Positions 38,469 to 47,019 of a stretch of DNA of 64,000 bases are shown here, one piece after another (within the stretch, counting starts at the first letter, position 1; every line of letters begins with the position of its first letter). Below the pieces are notes generated by a model. The model made no database searches. It had not been told where the DNA came from and saw only the letters and a program-made list of their open reading frames with translations. This DNA is from a virus, in IMG/VR virus record IMGVR_UViG_3300021354_000450, positions 1 through 64,000 of that record; one strand, 5' to 3'. The position numbers and the translations under genes were made by a program.

Positions 38469-39668
38469 ATGGCAGTTTTAAAAGCAAAAGCAAAAAAATC
38501 CCCTGCAAAACGCATCACAAGTCAAACTATCCGTGAAAACAGAACAAAAGATAACAGTCCAAAATGGGATGATATAGAAAATCTTTCTGAATTTGACTTT
38601 AACAAAAAGTTTCGAGATGCAATGGACTGGTATCGTTTAGACTGTCCTGATAAATCATTAAAACCAAAAGTTATCGAATGGATGGAAAAAGTTGAATACG
38701 AAAAATCAACAATTCAAACATTTAAAGAAACAAAAGACAACCGTTGCAGTCAAACAATTGGTGCTGTTGCGGCATGTTTATTAAAAGGTATGCCAGCACA
38801 ACGTCAAGGATTTAATCAAGGACGAAATTCAGAAGATTGGCTGAAAGAAAAAATTGAAGAAATTATCAAAGACGGAAAAAATGATATTAATGATTCTGAA
38901 GAAGAAACTACAAAAAAGAAAATTGATGCTCCGGTTGTAACAATTCAAGATCGTGTACGTGAATCAGCATGTCAAATGACTGAAGACATTGAAAATGTTA
39001 TCGATCAATGGATCATTGATAAAGAAAAGTTTGATCCAAAAGCATTTAAGATTGCAGGTTTATTACGTGGCAAAAGTGTTAAAGCTGCTCATGCACGTAT
39101 TATTAAAGGGTTTTATGAAACTTCACTTGCGGAATTTACAGAAGTTTTAACTAAAGAATGTGAAGAACAACTTGCTGAAGCATATAATCATGTGAGTAAG
39201 AAAAATCTCAAAAAGATGCATGATTTTTTAATTAGTTTAATGGCAGCTTGTGACCAAATTATTGACGAAGCAAAATTAACTAAAAAGAAAAAAGTTGTTC
39301 CTGCAGATAAACTTGTTGCTAAACTTAAATTTAAAGTAACAGATGATAAGTTAAATGTTGCTTCAGTACCTCCTGTACAACTTATCGGTGCTCAGGCTTG
39401 TGTAGTTTATAACACAAAAACACGAAAGATCGGGTTTTATTACTCGTCAAATATTTCAGGACTTACTGTTAAAGGTTCAAGTATTTCAAACTTTACAGAA
39501 ATGTCAAAACAAAAGACATTACGTAAACCAGAAATACAATTACGCGATTTTAAAGAACAAAATACACAGAAAAAAGCTGAAACATGGATTAAGAATATTA
39601 AATCAACTGAAATTTTACTTACTGGTCGATTAAACGAAGATACTATGATATTAAAGGTGTTTAAATGA
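38469..39668 (+). CDS. Unknown 399-aa Lys-rich protein
   Basis: A long, strongly expressed (consensus promoter, AAAGGAG) soluble protein. The N-terminus is basic (KAKAKKSPAKRITSQTIRENR), the middle acidic and helical, and the C-terminal part is beta-rich (QACVVYNTKTRKIGFYYSSNISGLTVKGSS). The basic tail suggests nucleic-acid or complex binding. I do not recognise the family; strong promoter and size suggest an abundant early protein. Confidence 0.75.
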   Translation: MAVLKAKAKKSPAKRITSQTIRENRTKDNSPKWDDIENLSEFDFNKKFRDAMDWYRLDCPDKSLKPKVIEWMEKVEYEKSTIQTFKETKDNRCSQTIGAVAACLLKGMPAQRQGFNQGRNSEDWLKEKIEEIIKDGKNDINDSEEETTKKKIDAPVVTIQDRVRESACQMTEDIENVIDQWIIDKEKFDPKAFKIAGLLRGKSVKAAHARIIKGFYETSLAEFTEVLTKECEEQLAEAYNHVSKKNLKKMHDFLISLMAACDQIIDEAKLTKKKKVVPADKLVAKLKFKVTDDKLNVASVPPVQLIGAQACVVYNTKTRKIGFYYSSNISGLTVKGSSISNFTEMSKQKTLRKPEIQLRDFKEQNTQKKAETWIKNIKSTEILLTGRLNEDTMILKVFK

Positions 39669-39835
39669 GTTTAAAACAACGATGGATTAACTTTAATAAC
39701 TGGTTAGATCCAAGATGTGGTGTTCATATTTTGTGGTTAATGCCTGTGTTTTACATAATTGTAGTTTTTGAGTTTTTTGAAGAAATTGTTTTTAGATTTG
39801 TAAAACGTAAAACACAAGATAATATTGAATGGTAA
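39665..39835 (+). CDS. Unknown 56-aa membrane protein
   Basis: One membrane helix (ILWLMPVFYIIVVFEFF) between charged ends. ATGA overlap with the gene before. Unknown. Confidence 0.55.
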   Translation: MSLKQRWINFNNWLDPRCGVHILWLMPVFYIIVVFEFFEEIVFRFVKRKTQDNIEW

Positions 39836-39837
39836 AA

Positions 39838-40083
39838 ATGAATAAACAGATTAAAGAGCTTGCAAGACAAGCAGGAATGAAACCACAAGCCGATCTTAAT
39901 AATAAATTTGGATTAGATGAAAATTTAAACCCATTTAATGCTCAAGGGTTTATGTTAGAAGAATTTGCAAATTTAATAGTTCGAGAATGTATCGGAACAA
40001 TATCTAAAAGATATTCTGGACCAATTCCAGATGAAGTTAGACAAGCATTACATAACTTACAAGCTCAGTTTGGAGTAAATTAA
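39838..40083 (+). CDS. Unknown 81-aa protein of T4-like phages
   Basis: The N-terminus NKQIKELARQAGMKP and the block LEEFANLIVRECIGTI are typical of a small protein widespread in cyanophages and other T4-like phages. I start at the second ATG (39838), where that family begins. Function unknown. Confidence 0.7.
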   Translation: MNKQIKELARQAGMKPQADLNNKFGLDENLNPFNAQGFMLEEFANLIVRECIGTISKRYSGPIPDEVRQALHNLQAQFGVN

Positions 40084-40343
40084 TGAAATTATGGTATTTT
40101 ATAAAATGGTGTTTTGTTAATGTCGCATATTCAATACTAAAGTTTAAATTTTGGCAATGGGCAAATATTGTTTCTGGGTTTTGGTTTGGTTGGGCAATTT
40201 TTGGGGATAAAGAAGATACTAAACATTGGTTAATAGCTATGTTGGTATTTTGGGGGTGTGCGGCAATCTTTACCGGAATAAGATATTTTTGGCGTAAATT
40301 TAACGAAGAACAACAATCGATTATTAACACTTTGAAAAAGTAA
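40083..40343 (+). CDS. Unknown 86-aa membrane protein
   Basis: Trp- and Phe-rich with two probable membrane helices (WANIVSGFWFGWAIF and WLIAMLVFWGCAAIF). It shares a base with the preceding stop, and the next gene follows at once. Unknown. Confidence 0.6.
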   Translation: MKLWYFIKWCFVNVAYSILKFKFWQWANIVSGFWFGWAIFGDKEDTKHWLIAMLVFWGCAAIFTGIRYFWRKFNEEQQSIINTLKK

Positions 40344-40811
40344 ATGAAAAAAACATATTACGAAAAAATTGGAAGAAAATATGTTCCTATCAGTGAATAT
40401 GACAGCGATTTTATGAATAGTTTTCCAGATGGATCTCATCTTGTTATAGTTAGACCCGGATGTACTTCACGCAAATATAAAATCGATCCTGACTATGCTT
40501 CTTTAGTTGCTGCCGGAGTTGTTGCAGAGGATGCTATTTGTAAAGCACTTATTAATGGAAGTAGTATCCGAAGAAAGAATTCAAATACTCCACTTACTGA
40601 TGAACAGAAAGAAGCTTGGGAAAGATTAATTGACCTATTTGGAGATGAAGCAAAATCATTAGAATGGCCAAGTGCAAAAGATATTGCTGAAACAGCAATT
40701 TTTTCAATGATTAAAGAATCTGAAAAATTGTACGCAAATCCTATTGTTAAAAAAGCATACGACCATTTTTTATTAATGTGTAAACTAACTAAAGAAGAAT
40801 CACTTGATTAA
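40344..40811 (+). CDS. Unknown 155-aa protein
   Basis: Begins KKTYYEKIGRKYVPISEYD, a strand-rich start, with the pattern GSHLVIVRPGCTSRKYKIDPDYASLVAA typical of a conserved protein of large marine phages. The C-terminal half is helical. Function unknown. Confidence 0.7.
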   Translation: MKKTYYEKIGRKYVPISEYDSDFMNSFPDGSHLVIVRPGCTSRKYKIDPDYASLVAAGVVAEDAICKALINGSSIRRKNSNTPLTDEQKEAWERLIDLFGDEAKSLEWPSAKDIAETAIFSMIKESEKLYANPIVKKAYDHFLLMCKLTKEESLD

Positions 40812-40830
40812 ATATCGCACAATTATAATA

Positions 40831-40962
40831 ATGTTATTTACTTACTTGATAAGTGTATATTTTGGATTTTATTATTTTTTTCAAACGCATCATTTGGATT
40901 TAATGTCGATTGTATTTGGCATTGTTTCTATGTTATACTTACTTTCAGTTGTACTTTTTTAA
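40831..40962 (+). CDS. 43-aa hydrophobic peptide
   Basis: A tiny membrane protein (two hydrophobic stretches). An in-frame TTG at 40804 overlapping the gene before would make it 52 residues. Weak evidence. Confidence 0.35.
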   Translation: MLFTYLISVYFGFYYFFQTHHLDLMSIVFGIVSMLYLLSVVLF

Positions 40963-40974
40963 TAGGAAAATAAA

Positions 40975-41259
40975 GTGTTTTGGAACAAAGACAAAGATAA
41001 AGAAAAAGTTAAAAAAGAAGATAATGTTATTCCTTTTAAACCTAAACTTGTTAAATTACCTAAACCTACTGATAATTTTAAAGAAGATATTAAACAAGAT
41101 CCTCCAGTTTACCAAATTGGTAAAACAGAAGATGGACGAACATCATTTGTGATTGGTAATCCTTATTATAATGCAACACTTTACTTAACAGATTATGGTG
41201 TTAGAAGTCTTATACGGTTATTAGAAGCATCAATTGATCCTAATGAGGATGATGAATGA
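40975..41259 (+). CDS. Unknown 94-aa protein, GTG start
   Basis: GTG start behind AGGAAAATAAA. A basic N-terminus (KDKDKEKVKKEDNVIPFKPK) precedes a small alpha/beta domain (YYNATLYLTDYGVRSLIRLLEASI). Similar proteins with a polar start occur in T4-like marine phages. ATGA overlap with the next gene. Function unknown. Confidence 0.65.
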   Translation: MFWNKDKDKEKVKKEDNVIPFKPKLVKLPKPTDNFKEDIKQDPPVYQIGKTEDGRTSFVIGNPYYNATLYLTDYGVRSLIRLLEASIDPNEDDE

Positions 41260-41477
41260 TAACAGCTAAAGATCTCGAAGAAATGGAACAAGATCTTATT
41301 GAAATTGATCGTGATAATTTAATTGAACTTTTTCAACTTAGAGATGAACTTAATCAAATTAACGAAGGAACACGTATTGTTTTACCAAAAAGTAGTGATC
41401 ATGCTAAGTTTATGCTACTTGTTGCAATGAATTATCTAGGACTTAGCACATCAAATGAACCAGTTACTTATCATTAA
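41256..41477 (+). CDS. Unknown 73-aa acidic protein
   Basis: Helical and acidic (EEMEQDLIEIDRDNLIELFQL). Coupled by ATGA to the gene before. No family recognised. Confidence 0.6.
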   Translation: MITAKDLEEMEQDLIEIDRDNLIELFQLRDELNQINEGTRIVLPKSSDHAKFMLLVAMNYLGLSTSNEPVTYH

Positions 41478-41488
41478 AAGAGGAAATT

Positions 41489-41674
41489 ATGTCATTAAAA
41501 GTTAGTAATAAAAATAGAAAGAAAAAAGTTAAGTATGATACTATTTTAAATCCTGTTCAATCAAACGTAACCTTTGACTTTAGTGAAAAACCAAAATATC
41601 CGCCACTTCTTTCTTTTCAAGTTATTTTACCATTAATTGGTTTTTTATTCGTTTTAAGTTTGTTTTTTGTTTAA
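41489..41674 (+). CDS. Unknown 61-aa C-terminally anchored protein
   Basis: A basic N-terminus (NKNRKKKVKYD) and one C-terminal membrane helix (LPLIGFLFVLSLFFV). AGAGGAAAT ribosome site. Unknown. Confidence 0.55.
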   Translation: MSLKVSNKNRKKKVKYDTILNPVQSNVTFDFSEKPKYPPLLSFQVILPLIGFLFVLSLFFV

Positions 41675-41676
41675 AT

Positions 41677-41859
41677 ATGAGTGGACGTGGGATAATTGCA
41701 ACAGAACCAGAGCAGTTTTGTGAAGTTTGTGGTATTCTTGCAGAATGTCGTCCGTATGGGCCAAACGATGAACAAATTTGCTTTGACTGTGCAATGAAAG
41801 ACGAAGAAACAACTCATCGTAAAATGGTCAAATATATTTTTGGAGATAACGATGATTGA
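41677..41859 (+). CDS. Small zinc-ribbon protein
   Basis: A 60-residue protein with two Cys pairs, CEVCGILAEC and CFDCAMKD, which fit a single zinc ribbon. Such small zinc proteins in phages often bind nucleic acid or host enzymes. It overlaps the next gene by 8 bases. Confidence 0.65.
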   Translation: MSGRGIIATEPEQFCEVCGILAECRPYGPNDEQICFDCAMKDEETTHRKMVKYIFGDNDD

Positions 41860-42091
41860 AAGTATTATAGGGTTAATGTTTGTTTTTTTTGTACCTACAA
41901 TGGTAATGTTGTTTTTTGTTTATGAAAATTACATTGTTTATAAACATAATAAGCATTATAAAGAAATTGATGAAAAACGTAAAAAAGAACGAGATGAATG
42001 GTTTGATCACATTCAAGATCATGTTGAACAAAGAATTATCAATTTTGAACGTTTGAAAGAAATGTCAACTCACACTTCGGTAACAAAATAG
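41852..42091 (+). CDS. Unknown 79-aa membrane protein with charged helix
   Basis: An N-terminal membrane helix (IIGLMFVFFVPTMVMLFFVY) then a charged helix. I start at ATG 41852; a TTG at 41840 is less likely. Unknown. Confidence 0.6.
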   Translation: MIESIIGLMFVFFVPTMVMLFFVYENYIVYKHNKHYKEIDEKRKKERDEWFDHIQDHVEQRIINFERLKEMSTHTSVTK

Positions 42092-42120
42092 TTGCACTAT
42101 TCCTTATATAGTGTTATAAT
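42092..42120 (+). promoter_or_regulatory. Promoter TTGCAC-N17-TATAAT
   Basis: TTGCAC at 42092-42097 and TATAAT at 42115-42120 with 17-base spacer, 26 bases before the next ATG. It starts right behind the preceding stop codon. Confidence 0.65.
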
Positions 42121-42146
42121 ATTAATTTTACAACAATTGAAACAAT

Positions 42147-42551
42147 ATGAAAATAGGTTTATCATATTCACGATGCGTTAGAGACATTGTTTTAGGTGTA
42201 GTTGATATTAAAGATGTTTTGGTTATTATAGGCCGCACTAATTTTAATCCAAAAATTTTAGAAGAATGGGAAGATATTTGGACTTATTATACCTCAAGAC
42301 ATATCGAATGGGGTGATCTTTTAATTTATAAAGACGATGTTAGACAAGTTAGTATTGCATTGTGGGAACAAGGTAAATTTCACCAACCTCGTAAATATGG
42401 TTCACATTCTCATCGCCGACCTGAAATTTGGCTAGAAACGGTATTGCCAAATAGTGAACTGGAAAATAATACAGCCGCTAAGAAAGCATGGGATGATTTT
42501 CAAATAATTGCTGGACTTACCAGTGTAACCCTCGATAAGGAGTACCAATGA
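42147..42551 (+). CDS. Unknown 134-aa protein of T4-like phages
   Basis: The pattern KIGLSYSRCVRDIVLGVVDIKDVLVIIGRTNF is typical of a small conserved protein of T4-like cyanophages. Soluble, with several His and Trp residues. Its gene is followed by an overlapping ATGA start. Function unknown. Confidence 0.7.
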   Translation: MKIGLSYSRCVRDIVLGVVDIKDVLVIIGRTNFNPKILEEWEDIWTYYTSRHIEWGDLLIYKDDVRQVSIALWEQGKFHQPRKYGSHSHRRPEIWLETVLPNSELENNTAAKKAWDDFQIIAGLTSVTLDKEYQ

Positions 42552-43060
42552 TTAGTTTAAAAGAATGGATGGAACTTGTTGACTTTCGTATTACTGACGG
42601 TAGTGACTTTTGTTGGCATTGTTTTGGCGATGATGCTTATACATTAGATAGCTGGAATGGTGATAATGAAACAGGACATAGTTTAAGCATCTGTTTTGAT
42701 ACCAAAACACAAGAAGTTTATCAAGTTGATATCAATGATTATAAAAATCAACGTGCATATCGTTTAATAAATCCAAAATATGTTTCAAAATATCAACAAG
42801 AAGCTACTAATCGTAATATCCGAGTGAATGGAGCTTGGGATGATATTGACTATGTTGATCTTGAAATCGATGCTGATTTAATTGAAAAAGGTAAAGCAGT
42901 TATTGCTGGAAAAGAGTATGATACAAATGTGCAAATTCAAATTGAATTTACAGATGAAGAGTTATTAACATATATGAAAATGGCACATTCAATGAACATT
43001 ACTTTTAATAATTTTGTTGAAAATGCATTACAACACGCAATAAAAGAAGGAAAAATTTAA
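42548..43060 (+). CDS. Unknown 170-aa phage protein
   Basis: Begins [26 protein letters not shown], resembling a conserved T4-like phage protein. The C-terminal end is helical with [21 protein letters not shown]. It overlaps clpP by one base and is thus translationally coupled to it. Function unknown. Confidence 0.7.
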   Translation: MISLKEWMELVDFRITDGSDFCWHCFGDDAYTLDSWNGDNETGHSLSICFDTKTQEVYQVDINDYKNQRAYRLINPKYVSKYQQEATNRNIRVNGAWDDIDYVDLEIDADLIEKGKAVIAGKEYDTNVQIQIEFTDEELLTYMKMAHSMNITFNNFVENALQHAIKEGKI

Positions 43061-43659
43061 TGCTAGTACCTATGGTGGTTGAAAAAACAAGTGGTGGAGA
43101 ACGTGCTTATGACATATATTCAAGATTACTTAAAGAACGAATTGTATTTTTAAATGGACCGGTTGATGATAACTCTGCAAATTTAATTGTAGCACAATTA
43201 TTATTTTTAGAATCAGAAGATTCTGACAAGGATATTAACTTTTATATAAACAGTCCTGGCGGTGTTATTACATCTGGTATGAGCATTTATGATGTAATGC
43301 AGTTTGTTAAATGTGATGTTGCAACTTATGTTATGGGACAGGCTTGTAGTATGGGGAGTTTCTTAGCACAAGCAGGTACTCCAGGAAAACGCTTTATGCT
43401 TCCATATGCACGTCATATGATTCATCAACCTAGTGGCGGTGCTGGTGGTAAACAAAGCGATATTGAGATTCAATATAAAGAAATTACTAAAATGAAAACA
43501 ATGCTTACTGAATTGTATGTTCATCACAACACCGCAGGCAAAACATATGAAGACTTTGCCCGAGATATGGATCGTGATACTTTTATGAGTGCTCAAGAGG
43601 CACTTGAATATGGTTTAGTTGATATTATAGTTGATAAACGCCCAACAGAACTATTGTAG
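43060..43659 (+). CDS. clpP: ClpP protease subunit
   Basis: A 199-residue ClpP of normal length with all catalytic parts: [14 protein letters not shown] (Ser), HMIHQPSGG (His) and a downstream Asp in the DRDTFMS block. [15 protein letters not shown] forms the oxyanion region. It lacks a long propeptide. With a host Clp ATPase it would degrade chosen proteins, and the phage ClpS at 2432 could pick N-degron substrates. Phage ClpP can also serve as a prohead protease in some phages, an alternative I cannot exclude. Confidence 0.93.
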   Translation: MLVPMVVEKTSGGERAYDIYSRLLKERIVFLNGPVDDNSANLIVAQLLFLESEDSDKDINFYINSPGGVITSGMSIYDVMQFVKCDVATYVMGQACSMGSFLAQAGTPGKRFMLPYARHMIHQPSGGAGGKQSDIEIQYKEITKMKTMLTELYVHHNTAGKTYEDFARDMDRDTFMSAQEALEYGLVDIIVDKRPTELL

Positions 43660-43674
43660 TATAGCTTAATTTGT

Positions 43675-43726
43675 ACCTTTGAGGTGATAATTACATATGT
43701 TGTTGCTTAATCAACATCTCAAAGGT
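43675..43726 (+). promoter_or_regulatory. Hairpin covering a ribosome-binding site
   Basis: ACCTTTGAGGTG (43675-43686) pairs with CATCTCAAAGGT (43715-43726), 12 pairs with one G-T. The 3' arm contains AAAGG, the Shine-Dalgarno of the gene at 43731. It is comparable with the hairpin at csgF. Confidence 0.55.
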
Positions 43727-43730
43727 TCCA

Positions 43731-44060
43731 ATGAATTCGAATAAATTAAAAATACATATTGAAAAATTAAATGAGATAAGCAATCAAAGGAAAGGATGGT
43801 TATTCTTTAGTTTTTTTGTATCTATTTCAATAATAGGAATTATTTTTGGTTGGAATTTAATTCACGAAAATCAATTTTTTTGGATTCTTACTTGTTTAGG
43901 TTTATTAATTTCAATGATTTGGTGGTATTGGACTATAAAGGTACTTCGTCATTTACTTGAACACAAGAAAATGGAATCTGAGATCTTAGGAGAAATAATT
44001 GAAGAAATCCGTAAGATTAAAGATGATGTTAGAAAACCTCCTTATATAAAACTTGACTAA
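43731..44060 (+). CDS. Unknown 109-aa membrane protein
   Basis: Two membrane helices (WLFFSFFVSISIIGIIFGW and FWILTCLGLLISMIWWYW) between charged, helical ends. Its ribosome site is inside a 12-pair hairpin, so translation may be conditional. Function unknown. Confidence 0.65.
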   Translation: MNSNKLKIHIEKLNEISNQRKGWLFFSFFVSISIIGIIFGWNLIHENQFFWILTCLGLLISMIWWYWTIKVLRHLLEHKKMESEILGEIIEEIRKIKDDVRKPPYIKLD

Positions 44061-44081
44061 ATGAATAATCCCTGCTATACT
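44053..44081 (+). promoter_or_regulatory. Promoter TTGACT-N17-TATACT
   Basis: TTGACT at 44053-44058, TATACT at 44076-44081, spacer 17, overlapping the stop of the previous gene. It would drive the QueD-like gene. Confidence 0.6.
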
Positions 44082-44122
44082 ATTCGTTTAGTATTTCTTT
44101 TTTAAATTTATAGGTAAACAAA

Positions 44123-44674
44123 ATGACTTGGATCATTGACAAAACTTTTGAATTTTGTTATGGACACAGAGTTCATACACAGACGCTTAATGGTGAATAT
44201 GCTGACGATTTAAAATGTGCATGTCGTCATCTTCACGGGCACGAAGGAAAAATGCAGGTGTTTTTATCTGCACCTATTTTAGACAATACAGGAATGGTTA
44301 CTGACTTTAGACATTTAGAATGGCTAAAGCAATGGATTAACAAATATATTGATCATCAATTCGTAATTGACAAAAATGATCCGTTATATCCTCAATTAAT
44401 TGGTAATAGAAATTTAATTCCTGTACTTGTACCAGGTACTGAGCATGTTGCAGGTTATCACTTAGATTTGAGCGATCTGCAAGAAAAGACTCCTGAATAC
44501 GAATATTTTGAAGGATTTTTAATTGTTGATTTTGTTCCAACAAGTGAACAATTATCAAAATGGATGGCTGAACTTGTGCAAGTAAAAATGTCTAAGTTAG
44601 GCGTAACTGTTCAACGAATTGAATGGTGGGAAACTCCAAAATCAAGAGCTGTTTATTACAGAAATGGTTTATAA
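44123..44674 (+). CDS. queD: QueD-like 6-carboxytetrahydropterin/6-pyruvoyl-tetrahydropterin synthase
   Basis: A 183-residue protein with the three zinc-binding His in FCYGHRVH and CRHLHGHEGK, and the catalytic Cys just before HLHGH. This is the QueD/PTPS fold, which makes 6-carboxytetrahydropterin, an early step to preQ0 and 7-deazaguanine (queuosine in tRNA, or modified DNA bases in phages). No QueC or QueE appears in this window, so the pathway is either completed elsewhere or supplied by the host. Confidence 0.88.
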   Translation: MTWIIDKTFEFCYGHRVHTQTLNGEYADDLKCACRHLHGHEGKMQVFLSAPILDNTGMVTDFRHLEWLKQWINKYIDHQFVIDKNDPLYPQLIGNRNLIPVLVPGTEHVAGYHLDLSDLQEKTPEYEYFEGFLIVDFVPTSEQLSKWMAELVQVKMSKLGVTVQRIEWWETPKSRAVYYRNGL

Positions 44675-44688
44675 ATTACAAATTGTAG

Positions 44689-44717
44689 TTGTAAATTTTT
44701 ACCAGTAGTGTTATAAT
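44689..44717 (+). promoter_or_regulatory. Promoter TTGTAA-N17-TATAAT, 5 nt before an ATG
   Basis: TTGTAA at 44689-44694 and TATAAT at 44712-44717. The ATG at 44723 follows after 5 bases, so the mRNA should be leaderless. Confidence 0.6.
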
Positions 44718-44722
44718 ATCTT

Positions 44723-44890
44723 ATGAAAACATATACTTCAACGTTAGAAACAGATCCTAATACAGGTGAATTAATGTTGCCTATTCCATCTGAACTTTTA
44801 GAAAATTTAGGATGGAATGAAGGTGATACAATAATTTTTTCTTTTTTAGATAACGAAACTATAACACTACGTAAAAAAACTAATGAATAA
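44723..44890 (+). CDS. AbrB/SpoVT-like small DNA-binding protein
   Basis: A 55-residue protein with the swapped-hairpin AbrB layout: a strand, then LPIPSELLENLGWNEGDTI and the closing strand ETITLRKK. Such proteins are MazE-type antitoxin or transcription-regulator folds. No toxin is adjacent. It may control the promoter it sits on. Predicted leaderless; it overlaps the next gene by 8 bases. Confidence 0.72.
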   Translation: MKTYTSTLETDPNTGELMLPIPSELLENLGWNEGDTIIFSFLDNETITLRKKTNE

Positions 44891-45917
44891 TATTAAACGC
44901 CTCGGATTTGCATGTAAATGGATTGATGGACCAAGTCAAATTAACGGAATAAAACAAACTGATACTGCAAAAAAATACAATACCGGTACTACAACTGTTG
45001 CATGGCTTAAACGTCAATCTAAAGATGTTGCAGAACAAAAGCTTTGGGATTTAATAACTGATAATGTTGAAGCAACTCGTAAATTAATTGAAAAAGTTGG
45101 TAAATTAGATGATCATCTCCGTATGGTTCGCATTAGTAGCGACATTCTTCCTGTTTACACTCATAATGATTGGTCTTATTTTTATCGTAAGACAGATGTG
45201 TTGGCATTACTTCAACAAAAATTCAACACTGTTGGAGATATTGCTCGCAATAGTAACGTCCGTTTGTCTTTTCACCCTGGTCAATTTTGTGTATTGGCAA
45301 GTGATCGCCCTGAAGTAGTTGAACGTTCGATTGAAGAATTTGAATATCATGTTGATATGGCCCGCTGGATGGGATATGGAAAAACTTTTCAAGATATGAA
45401 AATAAATGTGCATATTGCCGGAAAAGCTGGTCCTCAAGGTTTTCTTAATACTTTAAAAAGACTATCTCCAGAAGCAAGAAATACAATTACTATCGAAAAT
45501 GAAGAAATGAAACACGGTTTAGATGATTGCCTAAGCATCGCTGATCATATACCAGTTGTACTTGATATTCATCATCATTGGATAAGAGAAGGAGAATATA
45601 TTTCTCCAGAAGATGATCGTGTTAAACGTGTTATAGAAAGTTGGCGTGGTGTTAGACCTACATGCCATTTTAGTGTTTCACGTGAAGACATTCTTGTTGG
45701 GCATGATCCTTATACTGCACCAAATCATTCGCAACTGTTGTTAGACGGATATAAAAAAGGAAAACTTAGAGCACATTCAAATTTTTACTGGAATAAACCA
45801 GTTAATAAATGGGCACTAAGTTTTCTTAAAACACATGATATTATGTGTGAGTCAAAAGCAAAAAATCTTGCTAGTTTTGCTCTTGCTGAACAAGCAAAAG
45901 TTCTTACTTTGCTTTAG
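44883..45917 (+). CDS. uvsE: UV-damage endonuclease UvsE/UVDE
   Basis: A 344-residue TIM-barrel UV endonuclease. Metal-binding signatures are visible: RLSFHPGQFCVLAS, INVHIAGKAG, ITIENEEMKHG and VLDIHHHWI. UVDE nicks 5' of UV photoproducts independently of UvrABC. It is useful for a phage in sunlit water and is found in some marine phages. It overlaps the AbrB-like gene by 8 bases and faces the AT-hook gene with 14 bases of overlap. Confidence 0.93.
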   Translation: MNNIKRLGFACKWIDGPSQINGIKQTDTAKKYNTGTTTVAWLKRQSKDVAEQKLWDLITDNVEATRKLIEKVGKLDDHLRMVRISSDILPVYTHNDWSYFYRKTDVLALLQQKFNTVGDIARNSNVRLSFHPGQFCVLASDRPEVVERSIEEFEYHVDMARWMGYGKTFQDMKINVHIAGKAGPQGFLNTLKRLSPEARNTITIENEEMKHGLDDCLSIADHIPVVLDIHHHWIREGEYISPEDDRVKRVIESWRGVRPTCHFSVSREDILVGHDPYTAPNHSQLLLDGYKKGKLRAHSNFYWNKPVNKWALSFLKTHDIMCESKAKNLASFALAEQAKVLTLL

Positions 45918-46200
45918 GTTTTCTTCCGCGAGTTTTTTTAACAACAGGTTCAGCTGTTTCTTTTAAAACTTCTAATTTAACAGCTTCTTTTTTAACACTT
46001 GGTTTTCTACCACGTGGTTTACTTGAAGGTTTTTCAGTTTGAACAGCTTCTTCAATTGTTTCAATAATTGCAGGCTCTACAATTGAAATAACTTCTTTAA
46101 TAATTGTTTCAACAACAGGGATAACATCATCAACCTTAGGAGTTTCTACCACAGGCTTAGATGATTTAATTCTAAATAATTTCTTTAAAAACTTAATCAT
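45904..46200 (-). CDS. AT-hook-type basic protein
   Basis: A 98-residue protein with two AT-hook cores (KPRGRKPS and KTRGRKPK) in a Lys-rich C-terminal half and a Val/Glu-rich helical middle. AT-hooks bind the minor groove of AT-rich DNA, suiting this genome. It may compact or mark phage DNA. It is the only minus-strand gene in this part apart from 47818. Confidence 0.7.
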   Translation of the reverse strand: MIKFLKKLFRIKSSKPVVETPKVDDVIPVVETIIKEVISIVEPAIIETIEEAVQTEKPSSKPRGRKPSVKKEAVKLEVLKETAEPVVKKTRGRKPKAK

Positions 46201-46267
46201 GATTTTTTCCTTTTAAAAGTATGCAGACTATTTAAGCCAATAAATACTACGAGATACAAAAAAAGAA

Positions 46268-46296
46268 TTGATTTATTTAAACAAATGTAGTATACT
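46268..46296 (+). promoter_or_regulatory. Promoter TTGATT-N17-TATACT, 6 nt before sufC
   Basis: TTGATT at 46268-46273, TATACT at 46291-46296, spacer 17. The sufC ATG at 46303 follows after 6 bases, predicting a leaderless mRNA. Confidence 0.55.
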
Positions 46297-46302
46297 TTAT
46301 AT

Positions 46303-47019
46303 ATGATAAAACTTAAAAAAATAACAGCAGTATCAGAAATACAACCATTAATTAAAAATATTAATTTAGAAATTAATCCTGGAGAAATACATGCTGTTAT
46401 GGGGGCAAAACACAGTGGAAAATCTGCATTGGCCCATATTATTGCAGGACATCCGAGTATTCAACTTACTGAAGGAATAATTCGGTGGAACAATAAGAAA
46501 TTTCCATCTGAAGCTGAACAAAGAGCTAAATTAGGAATTTTTGTAAGTTTTCAATATCCGCCTGAATTTGAATCAATTACAAATTTTGATTTAATAAAAG
46601 AGTGTTTAGGAACACAAGAAAAAGATATTGCTGAACTTTTTTTTAAATATAATGAATACTGTGAATTATTAGATCTTTCTCCGTATCATGGAGATTGTAC
46701 TCCAAGTTTAGGCTCGATGAATATGAGCCAGGCAAAACGCAATGAACTTTTATATATGTTTTTGTCAAATCCAAAACTAATTATTTTAGATGAAATTGAT
46801 ACAGGTTTATCAGAAGAAGAAGTTGTATTAGTTGGTTCATTATTAAAAGATTTCTTAACCACTAAAAAAGGTTGTCTTGTTATTACACATAATAAAACAT
46901 TATTATCAATTCTAAACCCAACACATGTACACGTAATGGTAGATGGAGAAATAAAACTGTCGGGCGAAACAGAACTTTACACAAGGATCATTGAAGATGG
47001 GTATTCAGAGTTTTCTTAA
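46303..47019 (+). CDS. sufC: SufC-like ABC ATPase of Fe-S assembly
   Basis: A 238-residue ABC ATPase very close to SufC. Walker A is MGAKHSGKSALAHIIAGHPS (SufC: GPNGSGKSTLAxxLAGHP), FVSFQYPPEFESI matches the SufC Q-loop, LIILDEIDTGLSEEEV is Walker B, and HVHVMVDGEIKLSGETEL is the SufC tail. The signature LSGGE is replaced by MNMSQAKRNELL, unlike functional SufC (FSGGEKKRNEIL). It normally powers SufBCD in building Fe-S clusters. The next gene is a SufB/D-like protein overlapping by 23 bases. Confidence 0.88.
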   Translation: MIKLKKITAVSEIQPLIKNINLEINPGEIHAVMGAKHSGKSALAHIIAGHPSIQLTEGIIRWNNKKFPSEAEQRAKLGIFVSFQYPPEFESITNFDLIKECLGTQEKDIAELFFKYNEYCELLDLSPYHGDCTPSLGSMNMSQAKRNELLYMFLSNPKLIILDEIDTGLSEEEVVLVGSLLKDFLTTKKGCLVITHNKTLLSILNPTHVHVMVDGEIKLSGETELYTRIIEDGYSEFS

